Shown here piece after piece: positions 15,805 to 25,845 of a stretch of 64,000 nt of DNA. Position 1 is the first letter of the stretch, and each line of letters opens with the position of its first letter. Below the pieces are notes generated by a model that was given only the letters and a program-made list of their open reading frames with translations, did not search any database and was not told the origin of the DNA. A program made the translations under genes and the position numbers. Source of the stretch: Paenibacillus sp. 32O-W (lineage in GTDB: Bacteria > Bacillota > Bacilli > Paenibacillales > NBRC-103111); contig NZ_VEGP01000001.1 of assembly GCF_007679495.1 (NCBI RefSeq), positions 1 through 64,000 on the forward strand, read 5' to 3'.

Positions 15805-17307
15805 TTAACGGCCCCTGCGGAACGGCAGCAGCCTGGCGTTCAATGATTTCGTAGCTCCATACACCTCTTGGTAGATATCAAATAGCCGAGCGTACTTCTC
15901 CCGCGCCTCCGGACGCGGCTCGTACCTGTTCGACCGGGTTATGAACCGGGCGGCGCATTCTTCCAGCGTGGCAAACCACCCGCAGCCGTAGGCAGCCAGC
16001 ATGGCCGCTCCCATAGCCGGGCCCTGTTCGCTCCCGAGCTTGACGACTGCCGCATCGAAGATGTCCGCCTGCATCTGCAGCCAGATCTCGCTCTTGGCAC
16101 CGCCTCCGATGGATACGACTGTGTCGATGGTCTTGCCTCCGTCCCGCATCAGCTTCACCGACTCATGAAGGGAAAAAGTGATCCCCTCCATTACGGCCCG
16201 AACGAAATCCGCTTTCGTGTGGGCGCTGTCCATTCCGATGAAGCTTCCGCGAATGAGCGAATCCGCATGCGGGGTGCGTTCGCCGACTACATAAGGGGTA
16301 AACAGCAGGCCGTTGGCACCGGGAGGAACCGATTCCGCCAGCTTCATTAAAGCCCCGAAGCTCTCATTAGCCGCAAAAATGTTTTTGAACCAGCTTAAAC
16401 TATAACCCGCAGCAAGGGTGACTCCCATCACATAATAAGCATCCGGCTTGGCATGATTGAAGAAATGAAGCCTCCCCTGATAATCTGCATCGCGGTTCGT
16501 CTCGCAAGACAAAATAACCCCCGACGTACCAATGCTGCACAGCGTCTCCCCCGGGCTCAGAATGCCCGCTCCGACCGCTCCGCAAGCGTTATCCGCTCCC
16601 CCGGCGAATACCCGGGTATCAGTAAGCAGTCCAGTCTCTAGCGCCACCTCGGGCAGCAGATGCCCGACGCAGTCATGTGACTCTACCAGCAGAGGGCACA
16701 GGCTTAGCGGCAGACCGAGACTGTCACAGATGGTTTCGCTCCAGCGTTTGGCACCCACATCCAGCAGAAGCGTTCCTGCCGCATCGGAATAGTCCATATG
16801 AAGTTGACCGGTCAGCCGGTAGCGCAAATAATCTTTGGGCAGCACAAATGTAACGGCTCGGCGGAAGCATTCCGGCTCCCGATCACGCACCCACAGCAGC
16901 TTGGGCAGCGTGAAGCCTTCCAAAGCCGGGTTTTTGGCAATCGCCAGCAGCCGGTCACCCAGCTTTGCCTCGATTTCCCGGCATTGTGCCGTCGTTCTTG
17001 TATCATTCCAAAGGATGGCATGACGAACCGGTCTATGCTCCTCGTCCAATAGGACAAGCCCGTGCATCTGCCCGGAAAAGCTGATCCCTTCAATAGCTTC
17101 CGGCGGAACAGCCGCACGGAGCAGCAGATCCTTCAAGCATAATTTCGTTTGCCGAACCCACTCTTCGGGGTCCTGCTCGCTGTAGCCGGACTGTAGCTGG
17201 ATAAGCGGATATTCCCGCGATGCTTCATGGCAGACCTCCCCCTCCCGGCTGACCAGCACCGTCTTGACGGAGCTTGTTCCCAAATCGATGCCGATAACAT
17301 ATTTCAT
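15805..17307 (-). CDS. xylB: Xylulokinase
   Basis: 500 residues, a full-length FGGY-family kinase that phosphorylates D-xylulose to xylulose 5-phosphate. Motifs include [15 protein letters not shown] at the N-terminus, [15 protein letters not shown] with the xylulokinase-type [18 protein letters not shown], and [10 protein letters not shown] near residue 395. An AGGAG site precedes the ATG. It lies 66 bp downstream of xylA, the standard xylAB order. Confidence 0.92.
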   Translation of the reverse strand: MKYVIGIDLGTSSVKTVLVSREGEVCHEASREYPLIQLQSGYSEQDPEEWVRQTKLCLKDLLLRAAVPPEAIEGISFSGQMHGLVLLDEEHRPVRHAILWNDTRTTAQCREIEAKLGDRLLAIAKNPALEGFTLPKLLWVRDREPECFRRAVTFVLPKDYLRYRLTGQLHMDYSDAAGTLLLDVGAKRWSETICDSLGLPLSLCPLLVESHDCVGHLLPEVALETGLLTDTRVFAGGADNACGAVGAGILSPGETLCSIGTSGVILSCETNRDADYQGRLHFFNHAKPDAYYVMGVTLAAGYSLSWFKNIFAANESFGALMKLAESVPPGANGLLFTPYVVGERTPHADSLIRGSFIGMDSAHTKADFVRAVMEGITFSLHESVKLMRDGGKTIDTVVSIGGGAKSEIWLQMQADIFDAAVVKLGSEQGPAMGAAMLAAYGCGWFATLEECAARFITRSNRYEPRPEAREKYARLFDIYQEVYGATKSLNARLLPFRRGR

Positions 17308-17373
17308 AATAACGCTCTCCTGGCTTAAAATTCGTTTCGTCCTATTTCTCCACTATATAACGCAAGCTGTCGA

Positions 17374-18687
17374 TTATACCGAGCAAATGACCTCGTTGAT
17401 GGCCGCTTTCAGCCATTCCTGCCTCCCGGATTCGTTGCGGATCTCGCGGTTCTGCATCGCGTACTGCTCCAAGGTATGCAGCGTCGCTCTCCCCGAGACG
17501 ATCTGCTCCCCGATTCCTTCCCGGAAACTCCGGTATCTCCGTTCGATGAATGAATCCAGAATGCGCTCCTCGATCAATCTGGCCGCCGCTTTCAGCCCTT
17601 TGGCGAAGGAGTCCATGCCGGCGATATGCGCGTAGAACAAATCCTCAGACTCGAACGAGCCCCGTCTCACCTTCGCATCGAAATTGATTCCTCCTCTTCC
17701 CAATCCTCCATTCTTCAGCAATTCGACCATGGTCAGCGTCGTCATGTACAGATCTGTCGGAAACTCATCCGTATCCCATCCCAACAGCAAATCCCCTTGA
17801 TTGGCATCGAGCGAGCCGAGCATCCCGTACATGCGCGCCACACGAATTTCATGTTCGAAAGTATGGCCCGCCAGCGTGGCGTGGTTGGCCTCCAGATTCA
17901 GCTTGAAATGGTCAGCCAAACCGTAGCGCTGCAAAAAAGCAATCGTCGTGGCCGCATCGAAATCATACTGATGCTTCGTCGGCTCCTTGGGCTTCGGCTC
18001 AATCAAAAACTGTGCGTCGAAACCGATTTCACGGGCATAGTCAATCGCCATGCGGTACAATCTTGCCAGATTGTCGAGCTCCAGCTCCATATCGGTGTTC
18101 AGCAGCGTTTCGTAGCCTTCCCGGCCGCCCCAGAACACATAATTTTCGGCCCCGAGCTCCTTGCCGATTTCCAAGCTTTTCTTAAGCTGGGCCCCCGCAT
18201 ATGCATACACGTCCGCGTTGCTGGACGTCCCTGCCCCGTGTACAAACCGGGGGTGATGGAACATATTCGCGGTATTCCACAGCAGCTTGACCCCACTGCT
18301 CTTCATATAGCCGCGCATCATCTCCACGATCGTATCCAGATTCCGGTTTGTCTCCCGCAAGGTGTCTCCTTCGGGTGCGATATCCCGGTCATGGAAGCAG
18401 AAGTAGCGAACTCCGAGCTTGCCGATGAATTCGAACATTGCCTCCACCCTCGCTTTGGCCAAGTCCATCGCCGAATAACGGTCCCAGCTCCTTATCATCG
18501 TCCCGGTGCCGAACGGATCGCTCCCATTACCCGTCAGAGTATGCCAATAGGCGACGGAGAAACGGAGATGCTCCTCCATCGTATGGCCGGCAACGATTTC
18601 GTCCGGGTTATAGTGCTTGAAAGCTAACGGATTCCCCGTTTCCCGGCCTTCATACTTAATCCTGCCGATCTGCTTGAACCAATCCAT
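17374..18687 (-). CDS. xylA: Xylose isomerase
   Basis: 437 residues, the class II length. Converts D-xylose to D-xylulose in the cytoplasm. Catalytic [11 protein letters not shown] (His/Asp pair) lies near residue 100, the metal-binding segments [14 protein letters not shown] and [15 protein letters not shown] follow, and [11 protein letters not shown] near 310 closes the site. AGGAGG lies 9 nt before the ATG. A cre-like site overlaps the region just upstream of this binding site, and an operator-like element lies in the gap shared with xylR. Confidence 0.95.
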   Translation of the reverse strand: MDWFKQIGRIKYEGRETGNPLAFKHYNPDEIVAGHTMEEHLRFSVAYWHTLTGNGSDPFGTGTMIRSWDRYSAMDLAKARVEAMFEFIGKLGVRYFCFHDRDIAPEGDTLRETNRNLDTIVEMMRGYMKSSGVKLLWNTANMFHHPRFVHGAGTSSNADVYAYAGAQLKKSLEIGKELGAENYVFWGGREGYETLLNTDMELELDNLARLYRMAIDYAREIGFDAQFLIEPKPKEPTKHQYDFDAATTIAFLQRYGLADHFKLNLEANHATLAGHTFEHEIRVARMYGMLGSLDANQGDLLLGWDTDEFPTDLYMTTLTMVELLKNGGLGRGGINFDAKVRRGSFESEDLFYAHIAGMDSFAKGLKAAARLIEERILDSFIERRYRSFREGIGEQIVSGRATLHTLEQYAMQNREIRNESGRQEWLKAAINEVICSV

Positions 18688-18702
18688 TTTGCATTTCCTC
18701 CT

Positions 18703-18716
18703 TGTAAGCGATTTCC
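18703..18716. promoter_or_regulatory. cre-like site (CcpA) in the xylA leader
   Basis: TGTAAGCGATTTCC matches the catabolite-responsive-element consensus TGWNANCGNTNWCA at all but the last defined position. It lies 16 bp upstream of the xylA start, so CcpA binding would act as a roadblock in the leader. Pattern evidence only. Confidence 0.5.
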
Positions 18717-18876
18717 CATTCTTCAGTAGTGTTTACCTGCCGAGCCGATACACCCATTCCGCATTGTAGGAAAAGCTTGAGCCCGACCGCGCCTGTTCAT
18801 TCATCAAGCCGTTCATTTCTCGGCTGGTTGAAGCGCTATACATCTATATCTACAGCCATCATAGCAGGTTTTCAAA

Positions 18877-18899
18877 AGTTTGTATATCGATTGAACTAA
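18877..18899. promoter_or_regulatory. Probable XylR operator between xylA and xylR
   Basis: The 23-bp element begins with AGTTTGT and ends with AACTAA. This has the same ends and the same length as the core of the Bacillus xyl operator (AGTTTGTT..AACAAACTAA), but the centre differs. It lies upstream of a TATGAT -10 candidate (18863-18858) for xylA and between the two divergent genes. Confidence 0.5.
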
Positions 18900-18988
18900 G
18901 TTTTTGAAATATATATTTCTAATTGTGCTTTTCAACATCTATTGTTACATTTGTTTTAGTAGACTTGGCAAATAATTCGGGAGGCTCT

Positions 18989-20185
18989 ATGAAACGAACA
19001 GGAGATCAATATCTGGTTAAACAAATTAATAAAAGCATTGTACTCGATACGATCCGCCGTCAGTCTCCGCTGTCCAGAGCACAGGTATCTTCATTGACGG
19101 GACTTCATAAAGGGACGGTGTCCAGTCTCGTAAATGAACTGATGGAGAATGATTTGGTTAAGGAGATCGGAACCGGGCCGTCCAGCGGCGGACGCAAGCC
19201 GGTCATGCTCTTGTTTAACAAAACAGCGGGATATGCCGTAGGTGTGGATCTGGGTGTCAATTACATACTGACCGTTCTTACGGATCTGGACGGAAATATT
19301 GTCTTGGAACGGAACGTCAAGATAAGCGACCGCTCCACAGAGAACGTGCTGACCCAGCTTAAAATATCGATCCGGGAAGTCATCGACCGCTCCCCTCCCA
19401 GCCCTTACGGAGTTATCGGGATCGGCATCGGAGTACCCGGAATGGTTGATAATAAAGGGCAAGTTCGCATGACGCCCAATCTGCAATGGAATGAAATCGA
19501 CCTGTCCGGCGTATTGACGAAGGAATTCGGGTGTCCTGTAAGAGTGGATAACGAAGCCAACGCAGGAGCCATGGGGGAAAAGCAGTTCGGCGCCGGCCGC
19601 AAATTTTCGGATTTGATTTATGTCAGCATTGGGATAGGAATCGGAATCGGAATTGTGCTCCGTGGAGAGCTGTACAGAGGAGCCTCGGGGTTCTCCGGAG
19701 AGATGGGGCATATGACCATCGAAGCTAACGGCAAGCCGTGCAAATGCGGGAATAAAGGCTGCTGGGAGCTGTATGCTTCCGAGAATGCTCTATTGGAATC
19801 GGCGGAGGCCCTGCCGCTTCCTGTCCAGTCAACTGACGGCGGAAATGCTCCCGATCTGGATGTGCTTCTGCGGGCAGCCCATGAGGAAATTCCCGAAGTC
19901 ATTTCGATGTTCGGAACAGTGGGACAATTTATCGGCATCGGATTGTCCAATATTGTCAACACCTTCAACCCCGAGCAGATCATCATCGGGAACCGGATGA
20001 CCACTGCCGAGAAATGGCTGAAGGAGCCGATGCTGGACGCGTTTCACAGCCGAACACTGCCGGTCCACCGCCACCGCACCAAAATCGAGTTTTCGAGCCT
20101 GGGTACCCATTCCGCCGTTCTTGGGGCATCCCATTTAGCTGTCTCGGATTTCTTCGACCGGATGAATCTTTATATGGACCGATAA
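18989..20185 (+). CDS. xylR: XylR, ROK-family xylose repressor
   Basis: 398 residues from an ATG with GGGAGG 4 nt upstream; an earlier in-frame start adds a hydrophobic tract that family members lack. An N-terminal winged helix (RAQVSSLTGLHKGTVSSLVNEL) is followed by a ROK sugar-kinase-like domain with GVDLGVNYILTVL and the zinc motif CKCGNKGCWE near residue 250. It is divergent from xylAB with an operator-like site between. It should repress xylAB and release with xylose. Confidence 0.88.
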   Translation: MKRTGDQYLVKQINKSIVLDTIRRQSPLSRAQVSSLTGLHKGTVSSLVNELMENDLVKEIGTGPSSGGRKPVMLLFNKTAGYAVGVDLGVNYILTVLTDLDGNIVLERNVKISDRSTENVLTQLKISIREVIDRSPPSPYGVIGIGIGVPGMVDNKGQVRMTPNLQWNEIDLSGVLTKEFGCPVRVDNEANAGAMGEKQFGAGRKFSDLIYVSIGIGIGIGIVLRGELYRGASGFSGEMGHMTIEANGKPCKCGNKGCWELYASENALLESAEALPLPVQSTDGGNAPDLDVLLRAAHEEIPEVISMFGTVGQFIGIGLSNIVNTFNPEQIIIGNRMTTAEKWLKEPMLDAFHSRTLPVHRHRTKIEFSSLGTHSAVLGASHLAVSDFFDRMNLYMDR

Positions 20186-20354
20186 CCTGTACCCCTTTGC
20201 CATCCCCTTGCGTCGTCACAAACCCACGTTACAGAGAGGAAAATGAGTCCGGCTTGCTTTCCTCTCTCTGCCCTTGCCTCCCGCCACCGACTTTCATTCC
20301 GCACCCGCAATCGTTTAAAATAGATGGAACTATAATTTTAAGGAGGGACCATTC

Positions 20355-20816
20355 ATGCTTTCCATCGGGCAACCCGCTCCGATTTTTATCGCTGAAAGCA
20401 CACAGGGAATAATTGCGCTTAATGAATATATAGGCAAAAGGCCGATCGTCCTTATTTTCTATCCGATGGACGAAACTCCGGGATGCACTGCTCAGCTGTG
20501 CGCTGTGCGGGATGCCAAGGAAGAATACGCTCGCTACAACGCGCTCGTCGTCGGCATCAATCCGGCTTCGGTTGCCAAGCATAACAAATTTGCCGAACAT
20601 CACGGATTCGATTTTCCGTTAATATATGATATGGGAAGTAAGATCAACGAAATGTATAAAGTCGGTAAAATGCTTTTCGGCCTGCTGCCGCAGAAACGGA
20701 CGGTCTATGTCATCGGCCTGGATGGCAAAATCGCTTACGCTCACCGGGGCTCGCCTTCTACGGAGGAAATCCTTCAAGCCATTGCCCACCCCCCTGGCGC
20801 AGAAGCCGATGAGTGA
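20355..20816 (+). CDS. Peroxiredoxin, BCP/PrxQ-type
   Basis: 153 residues with the thioredoxin-fold peroxidase motif FYPMDETPGCTAQLC: peroxidatic Cys44 and a likely resolving Cys49 five residues later, as in PrxQ proteins. It reduces hydrogen and organic peroxides using thioredoxin. GGAGG precedes the ATG by 9-10 nt. A shared hairpin separates it from the convergent pfkA gene. Confidence 0.85.
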   Translation: MLSIGQPAPIFIAESTQGIIALNEYIGKRPIVLIFYPMDETPGCTAQLCAVRDAKEEYARYNALVVGINPASVAKHNKFAEHHGFDFPLIYDMGSKINEMYKVGKMLFGLLPQKRTVYVIGLDGKIAYAHRGSPSTEEILQAIAHPPGAEADE

Positions 20817-20876
20817 AGTCGAGTGGACAAGTTCACGTGAGAAGACCAGGATGTCCCATGCCGGGCGTACACGACA

Positions 20877-20905
20877 AAGAGACGCCAAACCGGTTGGCGC
20901 CTCTT
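20877..20905. terminator. Bidirectional terminator between peroxiredoxin and pfkA
   Basis: AAGAGACGCCAA and TTGGCGCCTCTT form a 12-bp stem with one imperfect pair (a G-U pair on the minus strand). It sits between two convergent genes, with pyrimidine-rich sequence on both sides. Confidence 0.6.
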
Positions 20906-20918
20906 CTCTATTATTCTC

Positions 20919-21884
20919 TTATTGGGATAAGCGAAGAGCTAAATTATACAGCTCCATATTGAACTCTTTCTTCGTATTGACGACCAAATCGATGTCGGTA
21001 GCCACCAATTCTCCCTTAATGACTCCACAAGCCTTGCCGGAGTCCCCGGCGAGCAGGCGGCGTACGGCGAAGTCTCCCAACTTGCTGGCAAGAATTCGGT
21101 CGTTATGGGTCGGAGTTCCTCCCCTCTGAATGTGGCCGAGCACAGTGACACGAACTTCAATGTCGTTCAGCTCGCCGATGGTCCGGGCGATATCTTCTCC
21201 CTTGCCGACACCTTCCGCCGTAAGGATAATACTATGCCGTTTCCCGTTATGGAAGTTCTCCCGCATCCGCTCGGCCACTTCCTTCAGATCGAATGGAACC
21301 TCGGGTACGAGGATCGTCTCGGCACCGCTGGCCAGTCCTGCATATAAGGCAATATCTCCGCAGTGGCGGCCCATAACTTCAACTACGGAGGATCTCTCGT
21401 GAGAGGTCATCGTATCCCGCAGCTTATTAATGGCGTCTACGACAATGCTGACCGCTGTGTCGAAGCCGATCGTAAAATCGGTGAACGCGATATCGTTATC
21501 GATCGTTCCCGGCAATCCCATTGTCCGAATCCCCAATTTGCTCAGCTTGTTCGCTCCCTGATAAGAGCCGTCCCCGCCTATGACAACGAGACTGTCGACC
21601 CCTCTCTTGCGAAGATTCTCGGCAGCGATGCGCTGGCCTTCCTCCGTCAGAAACTCCTTGCAGCGGGCCGTCTGCAGAATCGTTCCGCCTCTTTGAATAA
21701 TATCTCCTACACTGCGCAGATCCATCTGCCGGATATCATCGGTAATCAGTCCCTGAAATCCGCGCTGCACCGCGTAGACGTCCAAATTATGAAAAAGAGC
21801 GCTTCTTACTACAGAGCGAACGGCAGCGTTCATTCCCTGGGAATCGCCGCCGCTCGTCAGTACAGCAATCGATTTAACTGTCAT
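20919..21884 (-). CDS. pfkA: 6-phosphofructokinase
   Basis: 321 residues, the bacterial ATP-PfkA length. It phosphorylates fructose 6-phosphate, the committed step of glycolysis. Motifs are IAVLTSGGDSQGMNAAVR at the start (SQG instead of the usual SPG), GGDGSYQGA near residue 102, and PGTIDNDIAFTDFTIGFDTA near 123 with the catalytic Asp. VLGHIQRGG is also present. It is monocistronic; the pyruvate-kinase gene that often follows pfkA is not here. Confidence 0.93.
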   Translation of the reverse strand: MTVKSIAVLTSGGDSQGMNAAVRSVVRSALFHNLDVYAVQRGFQGLITDDIRQMDLRSVGDIIQRGGTILQTARCKEFLTEEGQRIAAENLRKRGVDSLVVIGGDGSYQGANKLSKLGIRTMGLPGTIDNDIAFTDFTIGFDTAVSIVVDAINKLRDTMTSHERSSVVEVMGRHCGDIALYAGLASGAETILVPEVPFDLKEVAERMRENFHNGKRHSIILTAEGVGKGEDIARTIGELNDIEVRVTVLGHIQRGGTPTHNDRILASKLGDFAVRRLLAGDSGKACGVIKGELVATDIDLVVNTKKEFNMELYNLALRLSQ

Positions 21885-22068
21885 ATTGTTTTCTTCCCCC
21901 TAAGTGCAAGTCCTACAACTCATTATAAAAAAAAATGCCCCCGGAATGAAATAGTTTCTGAAAAAAGATGCCTAACCGCTATTTTCCATATCACTTGGGG
22001 CCGTTTCATTAACCGTATTTTTCCCTGCAAAAGACTGCAGCCACCGGCCATCCGCGCCGACCCAATAT

Positions 22069-23148
22069 TTAAGAACGCATACGAATCCAGACACTGTTCG
22101 CCCAGAAGAAAATGCGGGTCATCGGACTTTTTTTCATCAACCGGCGGGAAATCCGTCTGACCTCCTTCTGCTTGCTAACCTTCGGATCGGACAGATACAG
22201 GGCGATCAGCCCTTCAATAATCATTCTGTGGAAGGACGGGGCTTCGAGGACGGCTACCCGTTCGCGGGCGTTCTGTACAATTTCGGCAATTCGTTCCACC
22301 GACTGCTCCATTGTATCATAATAGCTGCAAAAGTTAAGATCCCCGCCTGCCCGATCTTCTTCCTGGTCTATCAAATAATCAAGCATAATGTGAAGACCGC
22401 ATACGTATGGAAAATACGCCTCCCGGATGCCGCTTACCCGCTCCTTCGTCAGCCCCGGATCCTGGGCGGCCAGAAACAGCATGAACACCCCGAGCGTGGA
22501 GCCGGTCGCCGCGGCAAACTCGTTCCACTTGAGCTGGGAATAATTGGCCGCATGCTGATTCCACCAGCGCAGAAGCTCATCCTCCCGTAAATCATGGCGA
22601 ATATGCTTGTACACCTGTAAATCACAATAAAGGGAGACTAACTCCCGTATCTCTTTCTCCACCAGTCCGTATGACGGCAGCTCACGAATATGCGACTGGC
22701 AAGTTTGTACCAGCTTCAACAAGTAACCCTCGTCTTCCTTCTCCTGCCGGAATTCGTAATAGTCGTGAGTCGGTGCTGCCGGATCGACGGCATCCAGCAT
22801 CGACTGGTGAAGCCGGCGGAAATCCTGCGGGTCCAGCGAGGTGCTTCGATCACATAAATTGTCCAGATAGTCGCTTATCGTCTGGAAAGCAACGATAAGC
22901 GGAATAAGAATATGGCGGGAAGGCAGATTGGCTGCGGCATATACAGCGCCGCCCTGACAATGAAATTGCTTGCTTGTCATGCTGGCGATTGCCTGCTGTC
23001 GCAGCTCCTCGTCCGGTATTTGTTCAGCTTCTTCCCTCCAACGACTCAATTCGTTTTTTACTCCGGGGAGCACATACCGGTAAACCCGATGCATCAGATG
23101 CAGGGGATTTCTCGGGAAAAGTTTGGCAGCGTCATGATGTATACTCAA
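22069..23148 (-). CDS. ytpB: YtpB-type tetraprenyl-beta-curcumene synthase (DUF2600)
   Basis: 359 residues matching the DUF2600 family: HRVYRYVLPGVKNELSRW at the start, CQGGAVYAAAN, YLDNLCDRS (Asp-rich) and LHIMLDYLIDQEEDRAGGDLNFC. In Bacillus subtilis YtpB cyclises all-trans heptaprenyl diphosphate to tetraprenyl-beta-curcumene, a precursor of sporulenes. It is an unusual terpene synthase without the canonical motifs. The 5' end overlaps the upstream gene by 17 bp, so the two are probably co-translated. Confidence 0.85.
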   Translation of the reverse strand: MSIHHDAAKLFPRNPLHLMHRVYRYVLPGVKNELSRWREEAEQIPDEELRQQAIASMTSKQFHCQGGAVYAAANLPSRHILIPLIVAFQTISDYLDNLCDRSTSLDPQDFRRLHQSMLDAVDPAAPTHDYYEFRQEKEDEGYLLKLVQTCQSHIRELPSYGLVEKEIRELVSLYCDLQVYKHIRHDLREDELLRWWNQHAANYSQLKWNEFAAATGSTLGVFMLFLAAQDPGLTKERVSGIREAYFPYVCGLHIMLDYLIDQEEDRAGGDLNFCSYYDTMEQSVERIAEIVQNARERVAVLEAPSFHRMIIEGLIALYLSDPKVSKQKEVRRISRRLMKKSPMTRIFFWANSVWIRMRS

Positions 23149-23737
23149 GTAGCGAACCTCCGCAGCACTGCTGATAGCTATATTCCAACAGGAGTACGAT
23201 TTCGAGCCGTTGAATCGCCCGCAGCAGCCGGATGACCGGCTGATCCGCAGAGCTCTGAACGGCTTCCACCAGATCGGTGAACCGGTAAGGATCCCATTCG
23301 CCCCGCCCGCTTAAAGCCAACAACCCGGTCAGATGTGTAGACGAGGAGAGGCTCTCCTCCCTGCCGGCAACAAGGCCCTTGACGCGATCCTGAACCTGAC
23401 TGTGAATCGGATGAGTTCCCGCCCGGCGGAACCAGTATTTCGCGTTGCTGTAATCCCCTTCCATCCGGTGCATGATGCCGTGCCAGTAACTGCCCGTGGC
23501 GTTCTCGATTCGTTGGGACAGCTCATGGGAATCGTGCAAATTCTCATTCCACAGGTAAAGACCGGATTTCACGCCAAGACCAAAGGGAAGCTTCTCCGGA
23601 TCACCGCCTCCCAGCAGCTCCGGATTAACACTGTTAATTCTGTGGTTCAAATCCTGCTGCCATGTGCCCTCCGGCTGCAGGGACGGCTCGTGCTTCCACA
23701 GTGCCTGAACAAGATCAGGCAGAAACCTGTCATTCAT
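23132..23737 (-). CDS. Conserved protein of unknown function co-encoded with ytpB
   Basis: 201 residues from the ATG at 23737, which has AGGAGG 6 nt upstream; a longer frame from 23770 lacks one. The centre holds SYWHGIMHRMEGDYSNAKYWF followed by RRAGTHP. I recall similar HR.EGD..NA.YW.RR segments in uncharacterised proteins of many bacteria, with no assigned role. It is mainly helical and lacks a signal peptide. Overlap with ytpB suggests work in the same terpene pathway, but this is inference. Confidence 0.6.
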   Translation of the reverse strand: MNDRFLPDLVQALWKHEPSLQPEGTWQQDLNHRINSVNPELLGGGDPEKLPFGLGVKSGLYLWNENLHDSHELSQRIENATGSYWHGIMHRMEGDYSNAKYWFRRAGTHPIHSQVQDRVKGLVAGREESLSSSTHLTGLLALSGRGEWDPYRFTDLVEAVQSSADQPVIRLLRAIQRLEIVLLLEYSYQQCCGGSLLEYTS

Positions 23738-23811
23738 AGAGTACCTCCTATCACTCACATATGGCTCCACTGTATTTATCTGCTCTCCGCCTACCCGAAA
23801 GCCGCTGTCGC

Positions 23812-24129
23812 CTACATGTGGATTTTATCGGACATTTCCTGGTCGACCCGGTACCATAGGTGAAGATCGTTAATCATGCTGGCCAATTCGGCGATTTCCG
23901 AGTTGAGGCTGCAGGAAACGGCGAAATCATCTTCCCGGTTCAGCCGTTCCTGTTTTTCCATTATTCTGCTTTCCAGATGCTTGATCCGATCAGGAATGGT
24001 TCCCCTGATTTGTTCCCATTGATAGAGCATTTCCGCGCGGTCCTCCTCGGAGTAACTCTCCCACTCGCGAGGCAAATCCGGCACGTAAATCCCCAGACGG
24101 CCGTCATATACGAATTCCGGTCTCCACAA
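23812..24129 (-). CDS. Conserved small protein, unknown
   Basis: 105 residues, rich in Glu, Arg and Leu, with an aromatic N-terminus (MWRPEFVYDGRLGIYVPDLP) and a helical, coiled-coil-like remainder. No known motif. It precedes the ytpB pair on the same strand with a 74-bp gap. It is probably a genuine gene of this lineage, given ordinary codon use and no competing frame. Confidence 0.5.
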   Translation of the reverse strand: MWRPEFVYDGRLGIYVPDLPREWESYSEEDRAEMLYQWEQIRGTIPDRIKHLESRIMEKQERLNREDDFAVSCSLNSEIAELASMINDLHLWYRVDQEMSDKIHM

Positions 24130-24351
24130 ACCTTGCAGCCCCTTTTTTGGCAGTCTTCTTATTATTTTAATGTATCATTTCTGCCGCGTAACTGCCAGTC
24201 TTTGCTACATTGCAACCAGAGTGTTTCCGGGAGAGGATCCATTTTTTCTCTTTCTAGTTCATTGGGATGTGATATACTAGAATTAATTTTGACGATTTCT
24301 TGAACGTTTCGGAAGTGACTACATGCATTCCTTCAAAGGAGTTCTACCAGC

Positions 24352-25701
24352 ATGAACCTCTCCCATGAGATGCGAACGGAAGCCCGATCACCCCGGCAGA
24401 TCCGGTTTTCCAAGCTGTTCGCTTTCTTTATTCCGCTCGGGATCTCGGCCAGCCTTGTTACGATCTCTCATGTCATCATTAACAGCACATTGGCCAGAGC
24501 CGCCCAACCGGAAGCGGTGATCGCCAGTTACGCTATTGCCCTCAGTCTGCTCGGCATTACCGAGAAACCTGCGGCCTTGCTGCGTCAGACCTGCTCGGCA
24601 CTGGTCCGCGACCGGGTATCATTTCGTGCCATGAGCGCCATTGCACTATATGTATTTGCTTCGATCTTTGCATTGGGGCTGATTATTTCTTATACCGATC
24701 TGGGCCGTCTGGTCTTCCGGTATTTTTTTGGCGTTCAGGAGAACGGGCTGCAGGAGACCATCGATGCCTATAGAATATTGATGTTTGTCAGTATTTTCTC
24801 GGGCATCCGCTGTCTCTACCACGGGATAATCATTTTTAATAAAAGAACGACCTGGCTAACGATTGGTATGATTATCCGGCTTGTGGGGATGTATGCCTTG
24901 GCGCAATATTACATTATGACCGGCAAGGTGAACAGCGGCTCCGTCGGAGCGGTTATTTTTTTGCTCGGTATGGTCATTGAAGCGGCCGTCAGCGTCTGGG
25001 AAGGACGCAAGCTCTTGAAGAAAGTCATTCCCGAGAAGGTGGAGGGGCACCCGATCTCAACCAAACGCCAAATTTTTCAGTTCTATCGGCCGCTGCTCTA
25101 CTATTCCCTGCTGGCCGTAGTAGTCGGGCCTGCCATTAACGCCATGCTGGGCAAGTCCTCCAATATGGAGTTGGCCATCGCTTCCTATGCCATCGCCTTC
25201 AGCTTGGCGCAATTGGCGCAAAGCTTCTTTTCCTACATTCATCAAATCGTGTTGAATTTCTACCGGACAGACCGGACGCAGGTAATCCGCTTCACGCTGA
25301 TGCTGTCCTTTATTCCGGCCTTGCTGGTGGGGATGCTGGCGTATACTCCTGTTGGGCCCTGGTTCATGGAGAATCAAATGGGAGTTAACGAGGAGCTTAT
25401 GCAGGCCAGTCTGGAGGCGCTTCGGGTCTTCATGATCATGAACCTGATCTTTCCCTGGCTGGATTTCTTCAACGGAATCGTAATGCTGCGCGGACAGACC
25501 AAAATTATGGTCTGGTCTCAAGGCTCCAACGTGGGGGTTACCCTTATCGTGCTGCTGATCTGTATTATTGCTGCACCTGGTTGGAACGGGACGATCGGGG
25601 CTCTGGCGCAATCCCTCGGCTTCCTGATGGAGCTTGCCGTCGTCCTGCTTGTTCTCAGAAGGGTGTCCAAAGAACCGGAACGCCCGCTTGCCCGGGGTTA
25701 G
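24352..25701 (+). CDS. Multi-pass membrane protein of the MATE/MOP type
   Basis: 449 residues with about 12 hydrophobic segments and a short polar N-terminus. It has the overall size of MATE family exporters, and the repeated YAIAxSL.. segments near residues 57 and 280 look like the two internally related halves. Proteins of this kind in Paenibacillus are usually labelled multi antimicrobial extrusion, but the cargo is unknown. AAAGGAG lies 10 nt before the ATG. The two downstream genes read in the same direction. Confidence 0.65.
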   Translation: MNLSHEMRTEARSPRQIRFSKLFAFFIPLGISASLVTISHVIINSTLARAAQPEAVIASYAIALSLLGITEKPAALLRQTCSALVRDRVSFRAMSAIALYVFASIFALGLIISYTDLGRLVFRYFFGVQENGLQETIDAYRILMFVSIFSGIRCLYHGIIIFNKRTTWLTIGMIIRLVGMYALAQYYIMTGKVNSGSVGAVIFLLGMVIEAAVSVWEGRKLLKKVIPEKVEGHPISTKRQIFQFYRPLLYYSLLAVVVGPAINAMLGKSSNMELAIASYAIAFSLAQLAQSFFSYIHQIVLNFYRTDRTQVIRFTLMLSFIPALLVGMLAYTPVGPWFMENQMGVNEELMQASLEALRVFMIMNLIFPWLDFFNGIVMLRGQTKIMVWSQGSNVGVTLIVLLICIIAAPGWNGTIGALAQSLGFLMELAVVLLVLRRVSKEPERPLARG

Positions 25702-25845
25702 CGCCATTCGGCGGTCTAATGTGCCGAGGCGCCGCCATAACGGTTTCGGACAAGAAACAACGCCGACAGCCTGCAGGCATCGGACCGGCAGCCGCAGGCC
25801 CGTGACTCCAAGATATACCAAGAATGATTAGAAAGAAGGCTTCTC

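Noticed and set aside
17626-18627. A 333-codon plus-strand frame opposite xylA
   Set aside because: Opposite strand of xylose isomerase, whose catalytic motifs are complete.
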